A program made the position numbers and the translations under genes. A DNA stretch of 64,000 nucleotides from assembly GCF_046736345.1 (NCBI RefSeq), contig NZ_CP157210.1, forward strand, positions 2,542,001-2,606,000, in the 5' to 3' direction. The notes below the pieces were generated by a model, which was not told the DNA's origin, did no database searches, and was given only the letters and a program-made list of their open reading frames with translations. Positions 27,504 to 35,549 of the stretch are shown here, piece after piece (within the stretch, counting starts at the first letter, position 1; each line of letters begins with the position of its first letter). Source of the DNA: Hyphococcus formosus (lineage in GTDB: Bacteria > Pseudomonadota > Alphaproteobacteria > Caulobacterales > Parvularculaceae).

Positions 27504-28244
27504 ATGACAAACCAACAAGACATGCCGAGCGGCGCGTTTAAAAAAGAACACGCGGCTAATTATGATGATCGGTGGAAACCGCTGGCAGCGATCACCGACG
27601 CGTTGCATCTTTTCAGCCGAAGCGCGCTTACATCGCTTCCTGATGATGCGCATATTCTCTGCGCGGGCGTCGGAACGGGGGCAGACATCCTCGCCTTTGC
27701 CGAGGCCTATCCCGGTTGGCAATTCACGGGGTTCGATCCGTCAGAGGACATGCTGGACGTTTGCCGGGATAGAATGGACGAAGCCGGGCTCGCGGGCCGG
27801 TACACCCTTCATCAAGGTTATATTGACGACCTCCCGCCGACAGCGCCTTTTGACGGCGCGGTCAGTTTCCTTGTCTCGCATTTCATTACCAACGCCAAAA
27901 AACGAGCGGAATTCTTCCGCGCAATTGCGGACCGGCTTTCGCCCGGCGCGCTCTATTTAACCGCCGACCTCGCCGCCGATTTTAACGATCCCACCTTTGA
28001 CGATTTGATGGACATCTGGCTCGGGACAATTGCGATGGCGGGTATGAATGCAGAGGGGCAAGCCAATTACCGAAAAATGTTCCGTAAGGAATTTGCCGCC
28101 CATACGCCGGTCGAAGTTGAGAAAATGATCGAAGCCAGCGGGTTCAATAGACCCATCCAATTCTATCAGGGCGGGCTGATCCGCGCATGGGCGGCGCAGA
28201 AACCTGAATCTGAGCCTAATCGTCGATTTTGGCGGCGGCTCTGA
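27504..28244 (+). CDS. Class I SAM-dependent methyltransferase
   Basis: A 246-residue methyltransferase with motif I ILCAGVGTGADILAFAEAYP, motif II acidic residue in FTGFDPSEDMLDVCR and motif IV-like PFDGAVSFLVSHFI. The N-terminus SGAFKKEHAANYDDRWKPLA is typical of small-molecule methyltransferases related to the UbiE/Methyltransf_25 group. GGGAG stands six bases before the ATG. The last 29 bp overlap the convergent VWA gene. The acceptor is unknown. A palindrome in its upstream region suggests dedicated regulation. Confidence 0.88.
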   Translation: MTNQQDMPSGAFKKEHAANYDDRWKPLAAITDALHLFSRSALTSLPDDAHILCAGVGTGADILAFAEAYPGWQFTGFDPSEDMLDVCRDRMDEAGLAGRYTLHQGYIDDLPPTAPFDGAVSFLVSHFITNAKKRAEFFRAIADRLSPGALYLTADLAADFNDPTFDDLMDIWLGTIAMAGMNAEGQANYRKMFRKEFAAHTPVEVEKMIEASGFNRPIQFYQGGLIRAWAAQKPESEPNRRFWRRL

Positions 28245-29838
28245 CGAGATTGATAAACTCGGCGCGGTCGCCATAGGGATCTTTACCCTTGGAACCGGAT
28301 GCCAGATCAATAATCTCTTCATACGGATATTTATCCGTATAGCCCGCGCGTTGCAGCTTTTGTCCGAAAGCGGCAACGGCGGCGGCGAAACGTGCATCCG
28401 CGGGTGCGGTTTCAAGATTATCGGTCATATCGGCGGTCATAAAGGGTTGTTCGATCAATCGGCTGTCGTCTTCATCGGGCGATTTGTAACGCAGCCGAAT
28501 GAAGGCCAATTCATCCGTGTTCCCCCCAATCTCCGGGCTTGGTTGATAGCGCAACGCATCAATCAGGCCCGCATCAGAACCGGTCAATGCCAATTCATAC
28601 AGCGCCGTTACCGTATGGCCTGAACCGATATCGCCCGCATCGATGGCATCATTATTAAAGTCTTCGCGATTAAGCAGCCGCGTTTCATAGCCAATCAACC
28701 GATATTCTGCGACCACCGCCGGATTGAACTCGACCTGAAATTTGAGGTCTTTCGCGATCGGAAATAAGGTCGAGCGGAATTCACGCACAAAGACCTTACG
28801 CGCTTCATTTAACGTATCGATATAGGCGGCATTTCCATTTCCGGCCTGCGCCAGTTTCTGGGCAATGACGTCATTATAATTGCCTTGGCCAAATCCAAGG
28901 ATGGTCAGATAGATCCCGCCTTTGCGTTTTTGAGCAACAAAATCTTCGAGACTGCCGGGGTCCGTGATACCGACATTAAAATCACCATCGGTCGCGAGAA
29001 TGATCCGGTTGATTTTATCCTCGGCAAAATTCTCTTCCGCCAGCTTATAGGCGAGTTCCAACCCTTCGCCGCCAGCGGTCGAACCGCCCGCTTCGAGATT
29101 ATTCAGCGCTTCAATAATTTTTGTCTTTTTATTGCCCGGCGTTGGCTCAAGAACGACACCCGCAGCGCCCGCATAAACAACAATCGACAAGCGATCATCC
29201 CGCGACATCTCATCGACCAAAAGCTCGACAGACTTTTTCACGAGCGGCAATTTGTTTTCGGCATTCATCGACCCGGACACATCGAGCAGCAGAACAATAT
29301 TGGCGTCCGGCGTTGTTTCGGGCTGCAGGTCATAGCCCTTGACCCCGATATGCATCAGCCGTGTTTTTGCATTCCACGGGCTCGGCGTAACCCAGATCGT
29401 TGGCGTAAAGGGTTCTTGAGCGCTTTTTGGTTCTTTATACTGATAATTGAAATAGTTCACATATTCTTCGATGCGAACGGAATCCGATGGCGGCAGACGG
29501 TTATCTTTTGAAATATAACGGCGCATAACCGAATAGGCCGTTGTATCCACATCCGATGAGAATGTTGAAACCGGTTCTTCGGCGGTCAGCTTGATGGGAT
29601 TTGGGTCGGTATCTTCATATTGTTCGGTGACCTCCGGCGCGGGAGCGACCATACGGTCAGCGCTGGCATATCCGGCCATATTCGCCATGGCCGCGGGCGG
29701 CGCATATTGCCGCTTTCCGGTGACGACAACGTTTTCATCGGCAGCTAATTCCTGATTTGTCTGCGGATCCGATGAACACCCGACAAGCGCTGCAACGATC
29801 AAAACACTCGCACTGAATTTCGCAAAATCTGTGGCCAT
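28216..29838 (-). CDS. VWA-domain lipoprotein (YfbK-like)
   Basis: A 540-residue protein. The N-terminus (FAKFSASVLIVAALVGCSS) is a lipoprotein signal with lipobox L-V-G-C, so the protein is predicted to be membrane-anchored. A YfbK-type N-terminal domain follows (VSTFSSDVDTTAYSVMRRYI..VRIEEYVNYFNYQY). The von Willebrand A domain has an intact MIDAS: DVSGSMN, a conserved Thr-like region and ATDGDFNVG. The C-terminal DUF3520-like region ends in YPYEEIIDLASGSKGKDPYGDR. Divalent-metal-dependent protein binding is expected; the partner is unknown. The TIR-like/SUMF1 gene is 125 bp upstream, same strand. Confidence 0.88.
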   Translation of the reverse strand: MATDFAKFSASVLIVAALVGCSSDPQTNQELAADENVVVTGKRQYAPPAAMANMAGYASADRMVAPAPEVTEQYEDTDPNPIKLTAEEPVSTFSSDVDTTAYSVMRRYISKDNRLPPSDSVRIEEYVNYFNYQYKEPKSAQEPFTPTIWVTPSPWNAKTRLMHIGVKGYDLQPETTPDANIVLLLDVSGSMNAENKLPLVKKSVELLVDEMSRDDRLSIVVYAGAAGVVLEPTPGNKKTKIIEALNNLEAGGSTAGGEGLELAYKLAEENFAEDKINRIILATDGDFNVGITDPGSLEDFVAQKRKGGIYLTILGFGQGNYNDVIAQKLAQAGNGNAAYIDTLNEARKVFVREFRSTLFPIAKDLKFQVEFNPAVVAEYRLIGYETRLLNREDFNNDAIDAGDIGSGHTVTALYELALTGSDAGLIDALRYQPSPEIGGNTDELAFIRLRYKSPDEDDSRLIEQPFMTADMTDNLETAPADARFAAAVAAFGQKLQRAGYTDKYPYEEIIDLASGSKGKDPYGDRAEFINLVRAAAKIDD

Positions 29839-29963
29839 GATCTCTCCCCTTGTCCGCTTCGCACGCGGCAAGCACCCCTGCTGTGCTATTGCAGTTAAGT
29901 ATAGGAAAGGGCGAAATTGCGGCAAAGACAAGTCAAATGAATGAAGATCATTGCCGGTCAGTT

Positions 29964-31718
29964 TTAGTGTAGATCGCGCGCAACCCGGAAACCATTGTCA
30001 TATTCACGGGTGGTTTTTGCTTTGGCGATACGGTGCCCGGCGCGCAGGCGCCACCCCCCGGTATTCCATGCACCGCCTTTCAAGACACGGCGATCGCAAT
30101 CGCCATTGCCGCGCGGTGAGCCATCGGGCATGCCGCCCGTATGGGACGCAGACCAACAATCGCTTGTCCATTCCCAGACATTCCCGTGCATATCAAAAAG
30201 CCCATAGGGGTTTGGCGCGAAACTTGCGACCGGCACCGTCCGTTTACGGAAGGTTTCTTTCTCAGCGCCATAAGGGAAATTGCCGTTAAAATTCGCTTTG
30301 GCAATGGTAAGCGTCCCTTCGAACCCGAAAGGCCGGGTGGTGCCGCCACGCGCTGCATATTCCCATTCGGCTTCGCTCGGCAGGCGATAATTGCGCCCGG
30401 TTTTATTCGACAGCCACGCCGTATAGGCCTGAGCATCCTCAAAGGACACGCTGACAACGGGGTGCTTATCCCGGCCCCAACCATGATCCGGCGCGCGATA
30501 GGCCTTGCACCCGCCATCGGCGACACAGGCATCCCACTGCGCGAAGGTCACTTCGCGGGAGCTAAGCGCAAAATCACGCGCAATTGCGACTTCGAGGAGC
30601 GGACCTTCGCTTTTATCGGTTGCCCCCATCAGGAAACGGCCCGCAGGAATGACTGCCATATCTGGGCAGTCCACGCATTCCTTAAAATAATTCCCGGTAA
30701 ATGCGGCGTCGGTGATCACCGCCGGTAAGGGCGTCACGTCGCTCGCCTCGCCGACGGATTCGGCGCTTGCACTTGCGACGAGCATTTCCATTTCGTCTGT
30801 GTCGTCCGCTATGTTTTCGGTCGGTTCGGTTGAGACTTCGGTCTCAGTGATTGGGTCCGACGCAATTTCGCGGTCCTCGGCAATGGCATCATTGGCCGAC
30901 ACCATGGGCAGGGCCGGCACGTCGAGCGGCGGTTCGCTGATGGTTACACTTGCGAGATTGCTTGGCGTAATCGGCGAAGGATCTGGGGTCGTATCGACCT
31001 GGCGCGGCTCAGCGATCGTTTCCTGCACCAGTCGATCACTACTCGGCACCGGTAAAATGATCGGCACAAGGACGGCTGTCGCCGCTGCCATCAAGACAAG
31101 GGCGGCCGTCCCGCCAAAGGCAACATCACGCGCTTTGAACCGGATAGGCTCGCGCTTTTGCGCGAGGAACGGCGGGAGCGCATCCATTTCATCCGTATAG
31201 GGCTGACCGGCCTCGGGGTATATTGGCGCTTGCTCAAATTCAATGGGGTCTTGGTCGGGCGTAATATCTGGCTCGGTAAAGGCGGTATCTTCAACCGGTT
31301 CCGTTTCCGGTTCGCGCCACACCATGCCGTCTTGGAGTTTCATGCGGCTATGGGCCAATTGAATTTCTTCAAGAATAAACCGGAACCGTGGATCATCGGT
31401 CGCACCGGACCAGCCGGAAAGATCGACCGGGGGAAGTGCCTCGAACCCGCCGGGCGGGGACGCACCATTCACCGCCACGGGAATAAGCGCGCCGCGGGCC
31501 ATCGCATCAAATGCCTGTTGGTGCAGTTTCGCGAGCTTTGCGGCGGCATGTGTCCACAGAACGATCGCGGCGCTTTCGCTTTCGGATGATTGATCCGTAC
31601 CGATATCATTATCCGCAAAGACCCGTTTGGTTGCGTGGCCGGCATGACTTAACGCTGTGGCGATTTTCTCGCCCAACGCTTCGTCACGTGGTGCATGGAT
31701 GATGGAGACAGCGGACAT
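29964..31718 (-). CDS. TIR-like / transmembrane / SUMF1 (formylglycine-enzyme-like) protein
   Basis: A 584-residue three-part protein. Residues 1-115 look like a TIR_2 fold (SIIHAPRDEALGEKIATAL, ending GALIPVAVNGA), but I do not see the catalytic Glu of NADase TIRs. An acidic linker leads to one membrane span near residues 205-225 (ALVLMAAATAVLVPIILPV). The outer part (about 345-584) is a SUMF1/FGE-sulfatase fold: DMAVIPAGRFLMGATD, EVTFAQWDACV, HPVVSVSFEDAQAYTAWLS, LPSEAEWEYAARGG, GLFDMHGNVWEWTSD and RVLKGGAWNTGG. The two active-site cysteines of true FGE are absent from this last segment, so it is more likely a binding or PvdO/EgtB-like domain. Confidence 0.8.
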   Translation of the reverse strand: MSAVSIIHAPRDEALGEKIATALSHAGHATKRVFADNDIGTDQSSESESAAIVLWTHAAAKLAKLHQQAFDAMARGALIPVAVNGASPPGGFEALPPVDLSGWSGATDDPRFRFILEEIQLAHSRMKLQDGMVWREPETEPVEDTAFTEPDITPDQDPIEFEQAPIYPEAGQPYTDEMDALPPFLAQKREPIRFKARDVAFGGTAALVLMAAATAVLVPIILPVPSSDRLVQETIAEPRQVDTTPDPSPITPSNLASVTISEPPLDVPALPMVSANDAIAEDREIASDPITETEVSTEPTENIADDTDEMEMLVASASAESVGEASDVTPLPAVITDAAFTGNYFKECVDCPDMAVIPAGRFLMGATDKSEGPLLEVAIARDFALSSREVTFAQWDACVADGGCKAYRAPDHGWGRDKHPVVSVSFEDAQAYTAWLSNKTGRNYRLPSEAEWEYAARGGTTRPFGFEGTLTIAKANFNGNFPYGAEKETFRKRTVPVASFAPNPYGLFDMHGNVWEWTSDCWSASHTGGMPDGSPRGNGDCDRRVLKGGAWNTGGWRLRAGHRIAKAKTTREYDNGFRVARDLH

Positions 31719-32901
31719 AAAGGATCGTTTCTATAGCGGTATAAGTAGGTTCGCCGATAGGCTGCGCAAATTATGAATCCCGCTCTTTTAAGGCGAATCG
31801 GTGCGATCCGCCGATAGTCGTTAACTAAAAGTTTTGCAAGGATCGATTGTGGAAAACCCATCGACCATACGCTTTTGGTGGAAAATTTGTTCTTGATATG
31901 TTCTGATTATCCTGTATCGTCCCGCCCAAGTTGTTGGCTTAAGGGACTTTTCTTTTCGGCAGAGATTGCGCCATTGCGGGGGGAGCCAAATGGTCGCGCA
32001 GATCACCACATTTGCATTTCACGGGGTCGATGCCCGTCCGGTCACCGTTCAGGTCCAACTGACCAGTGGTTCGAACGCGTTCTCGATCGTTGGCCTTCCC
32101 GACAAAGCGGTGTCGGAAGCGCGCGAACGGGTGCGGGCCTCTTTGGCGGCAGTCGGCCTCGGGCTCCCGGTCAAGCGGATCACCGTTAATCTGGCACCGG
32201 CGGATCTCCCAAAGGAAGGCAGCCATTTCGATTTGGCGATTGCTTTGGGGCTTTTGATTGAAATGGGTGCCGCGCCCAAAGATGCGGGCGAAGGATTTGC
32301 GGTGATGGGGGAGTTAGGCCTCGATGGATCGATCGCGCCCTGCGCCGGTGCCCTTCCTGCGGCGGTCGCGGCGAATGCTATGGGGCTTGGGTTAATTTGC
32401 CCGGCAACGAGCGGCGCGGAGGCAGCATGGGCCGGTGGTGACGCCACGATTTTGGCACCGAAATCAATTCTTCAACTGGTTAATCACTTCAAGGGAACAC
32501 AGGTTCTTTCATCGCCCGCGCCGGGTTCGCTCGAAGCTGCCCCATCGGTGCCGGATCTTATCGACGTAAAGGGCCAAGAGACCGCAAAGCGCGCCTTGGA
32601 AATCGCGGCGGCGGGCGGACATAATCTTTTGATGGTCGGGCCGCCCGGTGCCGGTAAATCAATGCTTGCCGCGAGGCTGCCGGGATTGTTGCCGCCCCTT
32701 TCCCCGGCGGAAATGCTCGAAGTTTCAATGGTGCAATCCTTGGCCGGTTTATTGGAGGGAGGCCGCCTCACCCGCGCACGCCCCTTCCGCGCGCCCCATC
32801 ATTCTGCCTCTATGGCGGCGATGATCGGTGGCGGCATGCGAGCGAGGCCGGGGGAGGCCTCGCTCGCCCATCATGGGGTATTGTTTCTTGATGAGCTGCC
32901 G

Positions 32902-32909
32902 GAATTTTC
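32902..32909. repeat. Target site duplication, left copy (GAATTTTC)
   Basis: The 8-bp sequence GAATTTTC stands immediately outside the left terminal inverted repeat. It recurs exactly at 36457-36464 outside the right one. Eight base pairs, AT-rich, is the size expected for IS1595-family transposition. Confidence 0.93.
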
Positions 32910-32934
32910 CGGCCTTATGTAGCAAACGCACCAA
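32910..32934 (+). repeat. Left terminal inverted repeat of IS1595-type element
   Basis: Twenty-five bases beginning CGGCCTTATGTAGCAAACGC. Matches the inverted right end at 24 of 25 positions (C versus T at position 4). Confidence 0.92.
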
Positions 32935-32977
32935 AAATATCATGGAACTAAGCGCCTGAGAATCCTAAACTTTCCCA

Positions 32978-33406
32978 ATGGAAAGACCGAACACAGTATC
33001 AGCCCTAGAGGCTAAACGCGCCCAGCTTATCAAGGAACTCAAGCTGGCAAAGAAGGCGGTTAAAGCGATCCGCATAGACCTACAGCATGTAGAGGCGGCA
33101 ACACGGTTATTCACGGACAACACCCCAAGGGCGATACCGCGCCGTGACGTTCAATTCAGGGCTGAGCGGGGCGAGATGCTCCGGCATGTCTTGAACAGCT
33201 TCAGGACGGCAAAGGAGCCTCTAACCTCGCATATAATCGCAGAGGCATGGTGCAAGGAACGGGGCCTGAAAGCGGACCACGAAACCTATGTCCTCATGCG
33301 TAAGCGCGTTGGGGCCTGCCTGAACAAGCTGAAGAAACGCGGCACCATTAAGCATATCGCTACGGAAGGGCTGCATAAGCATTGGGTGCTATGCAAAGAA
33401 CGCTAA
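32978..33406 (+). CDS. IS1595 cargo: coiled-coil plus winged-helix-like protein
   Basis: A 142-residue protein. The N-terminal part (residues about 5-45: TVSALEAKRAQLIKELKLAK and on) is a predicted coiled coil. The C-terminal part (about 65-140: RGEMLRHVLNSFRTAKEPLTS, then HIIAEAWCKERGL and LMRKRVGACLNKLKKRGTIK) looks like a winged helix. I recognise similar proteins as frequent neighbours of IS1595 transposases in alphaproteobacteria; no function is known. A DNA-binding accessory to transposition or regulation is plausible. It overlaps the next small gene by 16 bp. Confidence 0.75.
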   Translation: MERPNTVSALEAKRAQLIKELKLAKKAVKAIRIDLQHVEAATRLFTDNTPRAIPRRDVQFRAERGEMLRHVLNSFRTAKEPLTSHIIAEAWCKERGLKADHETYVLMRKRVGACLNKLKKRGTIKHIATEGLHKHWVLCKER

Positions 33407-33633
33407 CGGACATACTGGGCCAAATATCGCCACGGGAGCGCATGGAGCGCCGTAGACGCTTGAACGCAATTGCGGACTACTGGGCGCTATATTTGACCCA
33501 GAAATACGGGAATGAAGCCCTGTACCGGTGCAGGTGTCATCAAGTGAATACAGCTAAGGCTGGGGCAATGCTGCGGAACCATATTTGGGGACGGGTGGCG
33601 GAGCGATTGAAAGGAGAGAAAGGTTGCGAGTGA
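33391..33633 (+). CDS. IS1595 cargo: small basic protein of unknown function
   Basis: An 80-residue basic protein (MQRTLTDILGQISPRERMER, then RRRLNAIADYWALYLTQKYG and CRCHQVNTAKAGAMLRN). Its ATG at 33391 lies inside the end of the preceding gene, indicating translational coupling; an upstream in-frame start at 33382 is possible. Two cysteines (CRC) sit mid-protein but no recognised zinc motif is complete. The coupling and element boundaries support it as a real gene; function unknown. Confidence 0.55.
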   Translation: MQRTLTDILGQISPRERMERRRRLNAIADYWALYLTQKYGNEALYRCRCHQVNTAKAGAMLRNHIWGRVAERLKGEKGCE

Positions 33634-33662
33634 AATTGCTGCATTTGATGGCGAAGCTATTG

Positions 33663-33692
33663 GGAGTCCAATTCCATGTGGATGGACTCCCG
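33663..33692. terminator. Hairpin between convergent cargo genes
   Basis: Perfect 9-bp inverted repeat GGGAGTCCA / TGGACTCCC with a 12-nt loop, located between the end of the small basic gene (33633) and the end of the convergent Cas2-like gene (33706). It probably ends transcription in one or both directions, though a U-run is lacking. It overlaps a possible short reading frame from GTG 33630, whose reality I cannot settle. Confidence 0.45.
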
Positions 33693-33705
33693 TTTGGTGC
33701 GCAAA

Positions 33706-34017
33706 TTAGCCGTAAAGGCGGTTTGCGGGGCTCGACTTGTTCCAGCGGCGGCGGATCGTCTCAGCCGTCGTTGTATCTAGTCCGAACCAAGCCGCCATAT
33801 CCGTTGTCGAATTGACAACGAATACAGTATCATTTGCGTCGATTACGCGAACCAATGCATCGCGCACTTGGGCCTCATTGTAGTTGCTGTCGAGGTACCA
33901 CAGGGATTTGTGAACCTTTACCGCTGCGCCCAATTGCTTGATTGCATTGATAATTTTACTGTAGTCCTGTCCGGGACGGTACAGGTCGTACGAGATCGTC
34001 AAGTTGAACTTAGCCAT
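33706..34017 (-). CDS. IS1595 cargo: standalone Cas2/SinR-like ferredoxin-fold protein
   Basis: A 103-residue protein. The first strand and loop, NLTISYDLYRPGQDYSKIIN followed by AIKQLGAAVKVHKSLWYLDS, match the beginning of Cas2-like proteins, in which Tyr-Asp at the end of strand 1 is conserved. The later VRDALVRVIDANDTVFVVN and AAWFGLD match small proteins labelled SinR family. Start is ATG 34017 with AGGAG seven bases upstream; upstream in-frame codons run through a hairpin and look noncoding. No cas1 or CRISPR array is present. The family shares the Cas2 and VapD fold, so nuclease, toxin or DNA-binding roles are all possible. Confidence 0.65.
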   Translation of the reverse strand: MAKFNLTISYDLYRPGQDYSKIINAIKQLGAAVKVHKSLWYLDSNYNEAQVRDALVRVIDANDTVFVVNSTTDMAAWFGLDTTTAETIRRRWNKSSPANRLYG

Positions 34018-34097
34018 TTTTAATCTCCTATGGCTGTAAGTCGCATTTGCCTTGACGCTTAAAACGGTACAGATAAACTCTGCATTCGAAAGCCTTA

Positions 34098-34165
34098 GAT
34101 CCGCGGGCAAATGCAACTGGATTTGCGGATCGCCGCGGCGCGGAATCACCACAATTCCGCGCCGC
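34098..34165. other. Tandem hairpins between transposase and Cas2-like gene
   Basis: Two adjacent strong structures. 34098-34131 has GATCCG and CAAAT arms pairing with ATTTG and CGGATC, with a 4-nt bulge. 34135-34165 has a perfect 12-bp stem GCGGCGCGGAAT / ATTCCGCGCCGC around loop CACCACA. They sit just downstream of the transposase gene and upstream of the Cas2-like gene, both read leftward. They could separate transposase transcription from the cargo gene or form a small structured RNA. Confidence 0.6.
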
Positions 34166-34258
34166 AACTTTATCAACCATATAGATCGCTGATTTTCCGT
34201 CTCTGAGTCAAGATACGGCGCCTACGGATTATTCCCAGCACAACATATAGAGTTTTCC

Positions 34259-35218
34259 TTATATGCTGCGCTGCCAATATCCTTTCCACTGGCGGCTCAC
34301 CGGTGCAGTCATAGCGTTCCGAACAATGCGGCCAGCTAAAGCGCCATTGCTTTCGCGGCGATGATCTTCAAGCCATGCAGCGTGCGCGGCGTACTGGTGC
34401 AGGTATTGCGGCGAAACGTGATGGTGCTGGCCGGAAACCATGCGGCGAAGGCGTGAAAAGTAGCTTTCAACTTGGTTCGTGCAGATACCGTTCGCGCTAT
34501 AGGCTTCGCTGTGATTGATGCGGTTAACTGGGAAGAAGGCGTTCAGCGTATCCCAGTGTGAAGCCTCGTCAGCGTGGATTTCAGCGCCGTTTGCAACGCG
34601 GTTGCGGGCAATCTCGACACCTTCCGCTTCCGACTTCCGAATGAAGGTCAGTGTGCGGCCTGAGCGCTGACGAAGTGCGATAACAACGCGGCGCTTGCCT
34701 GTCTGGTGACGGGCAAGGCGACGGTCAACGCGGTTAATCTCTTGGTTTGCTGGGCGGATATGGCCGCCGAAATATGCGCCATCGATTTCTACCGTGCCTG
34801 ACAGCTTGGTGTTTTCTGTTTCGTCTGAAAGCGCTTCGCGGATCTTATGCGCGAGAACGAAAGCGGTCTTGTACTGCACGCCAAGGTCACGGCTTAGCTG
34901 AACCGATGAAACACCCTTCGCGGCGTTCGCAACGATGCAGATCGCGGCCAATAGGTCGGTGAACTCCATTTTGCGGCTGGCAAAGATGGTGCCTGACGTA
35001 ACAGAGAACTGGTGCGAGCACGCTTTGCATTTGAACTTGCGACGGGTCGAGATGTCGTAAGTCTCAACACAGCCGCAACGTGGGCAAATGGCGTCGCCAT
35101 CTGTTTCAGGCCAGCGGATTTCGCAGAATTTACGGTAAGCGGCTTCTTCCCCAGCTTTGTAGATGTCCTTGAGCTTGAGGGTGCGAGAAGCGGCTGAAAG
35201 TAAAAAATGCTGTGTCAT
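34259..35218 (-). CDS. IS1595-family transposase (ISXO2-like)
   Basis: A 319-residue transposase. An N-terminal zinc ribbon occupies about residues 40-72 (CPRCGCVETYDISTRRKFKC, then KACSHQFS). A helix-turn-helix-like segment follows (ISSVQLSRDLGVQYKTAFVL read as GVSSVQLSRDLGV). The IS1595 DDE-type catalytic domain has the first Asp in VEIDGAYFGGH, the second Asp in IHADEASHWDTL and the third acidic/Asn site in TNQVESYFSRLRR. It cuts and joins DNA at the 25-bp ends. The reading frame is intact. Its ATG faces the DUF6471 gene across 106 bp that hold both promoters. Confidence 0.93.
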   Translation of the reverse strand: MTQHFLLSAASRTLKLKDIYKAGEEAAYRKFCEIRWPETDGDAICPRCGCVETYDISTRRKFKCKACSHQFSVTSGTIFASRKMEFTDLLAAICIVANAAKGVSSVQLSRDLGVQYKTAFVLAHKIREALSDETENTKLSGTVEIDGAYFGGHIRPANQEINRVDRRLARHQTGKRRVVIALRQRSGRTLTFIRKSEAEGVEIARNRVANGAEIHADEASHWDTLNAFFPVNRINHSEAYSANGICTNQVESYFSRLRRMVSGQHHHVSPQYLHQYAAHAAWLEDHRRESNGALAGRIVRNAMTAPVSRQWKGYWQRSI

Positions 35219-35324
35219 GGTACTGTTTCCGATGCCTTATGCATCGTATATAGTACCTAATAGTACTGTTTACAATACCCTTGGTGTCGTTTATGATAAA
35301 AAAAGTAACATAAACGGTATCTAT
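35219..35324. promoter_or_regulatory. Divergent overlapping promoters with repeated TACTGTTT motifs
   Basis: Rightward: -35 TTTACA (35269-35274), 17-nt spacer, -10 TATGAT (35292-35297), for the DUF6471 gene. Leftward: -35 TTGTAA (35275-35270 on the minus strand), 17-nt spacer, -10 TATATA (35252-35247), for the transposase. The motif GTACTGTTT appears at 35220-35228 and 35263-35271, with an extra AGTAC at 35252-35256. The repeat overlaps the -35 boxes and the transposase start, which fits a shared repressor. Confidence 0.6.
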
Positions 35325-35549
35325 ATGAGCGAAACAGACTGGGAAAAGAGGGTCAGCAACCTCCTAAAAGCTGAGTTAAAACGAAAAGGCATCACCTATA
35401 GCCAGCTAGTCGAAAAACTGGCTGAAATAGGAGTTGAAGAAAAGGAAGCAAACATCAAGAATAAGCTCTCTAGGGGCAAATTCTCAGCGGTGTTTTTATT
35501 ACAAAGTTTGCAGGCCATTGGTTGCGAGTCGTTGTCGTTACGGTCGTAA
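35325..35549 (+). CDS. IS1595 cargo: DUF6471 protein
   Basis: A 74-residue protein matching the DUF6471 family: ETDWEKRVSNLLKAELKRKG, ITYSQLVEKLAEIGVEE and ANIKNKLSRGKFSAVFLLQS. The layout resembles a small Xre-like helix-turn-helix, with LVEKLAEIGVEEKEANIKNKL as the putative recognition part. This suggests a DNA-binding regulator, possibly of the divergent transposase promoter; that is inference. It overlaps the next gene by 28 bp. Confidence 0.78.
   Translation: MSETDWEKRVSNLLKAELKRKGITYSQLVEKLAEIGVEEKEANIKNKLSRGKFSAVFLLQSLQAIGCESLSLRS

Noticed and set aside
33630..33815. Possible small rightward gene from GTG 33630
   Set aside because: It has protein-like beginning (VKLLHLMAKLLGVQF) but runs through a hairpin and opposite the Cas2-like gene; evidence is insufficient to call it.
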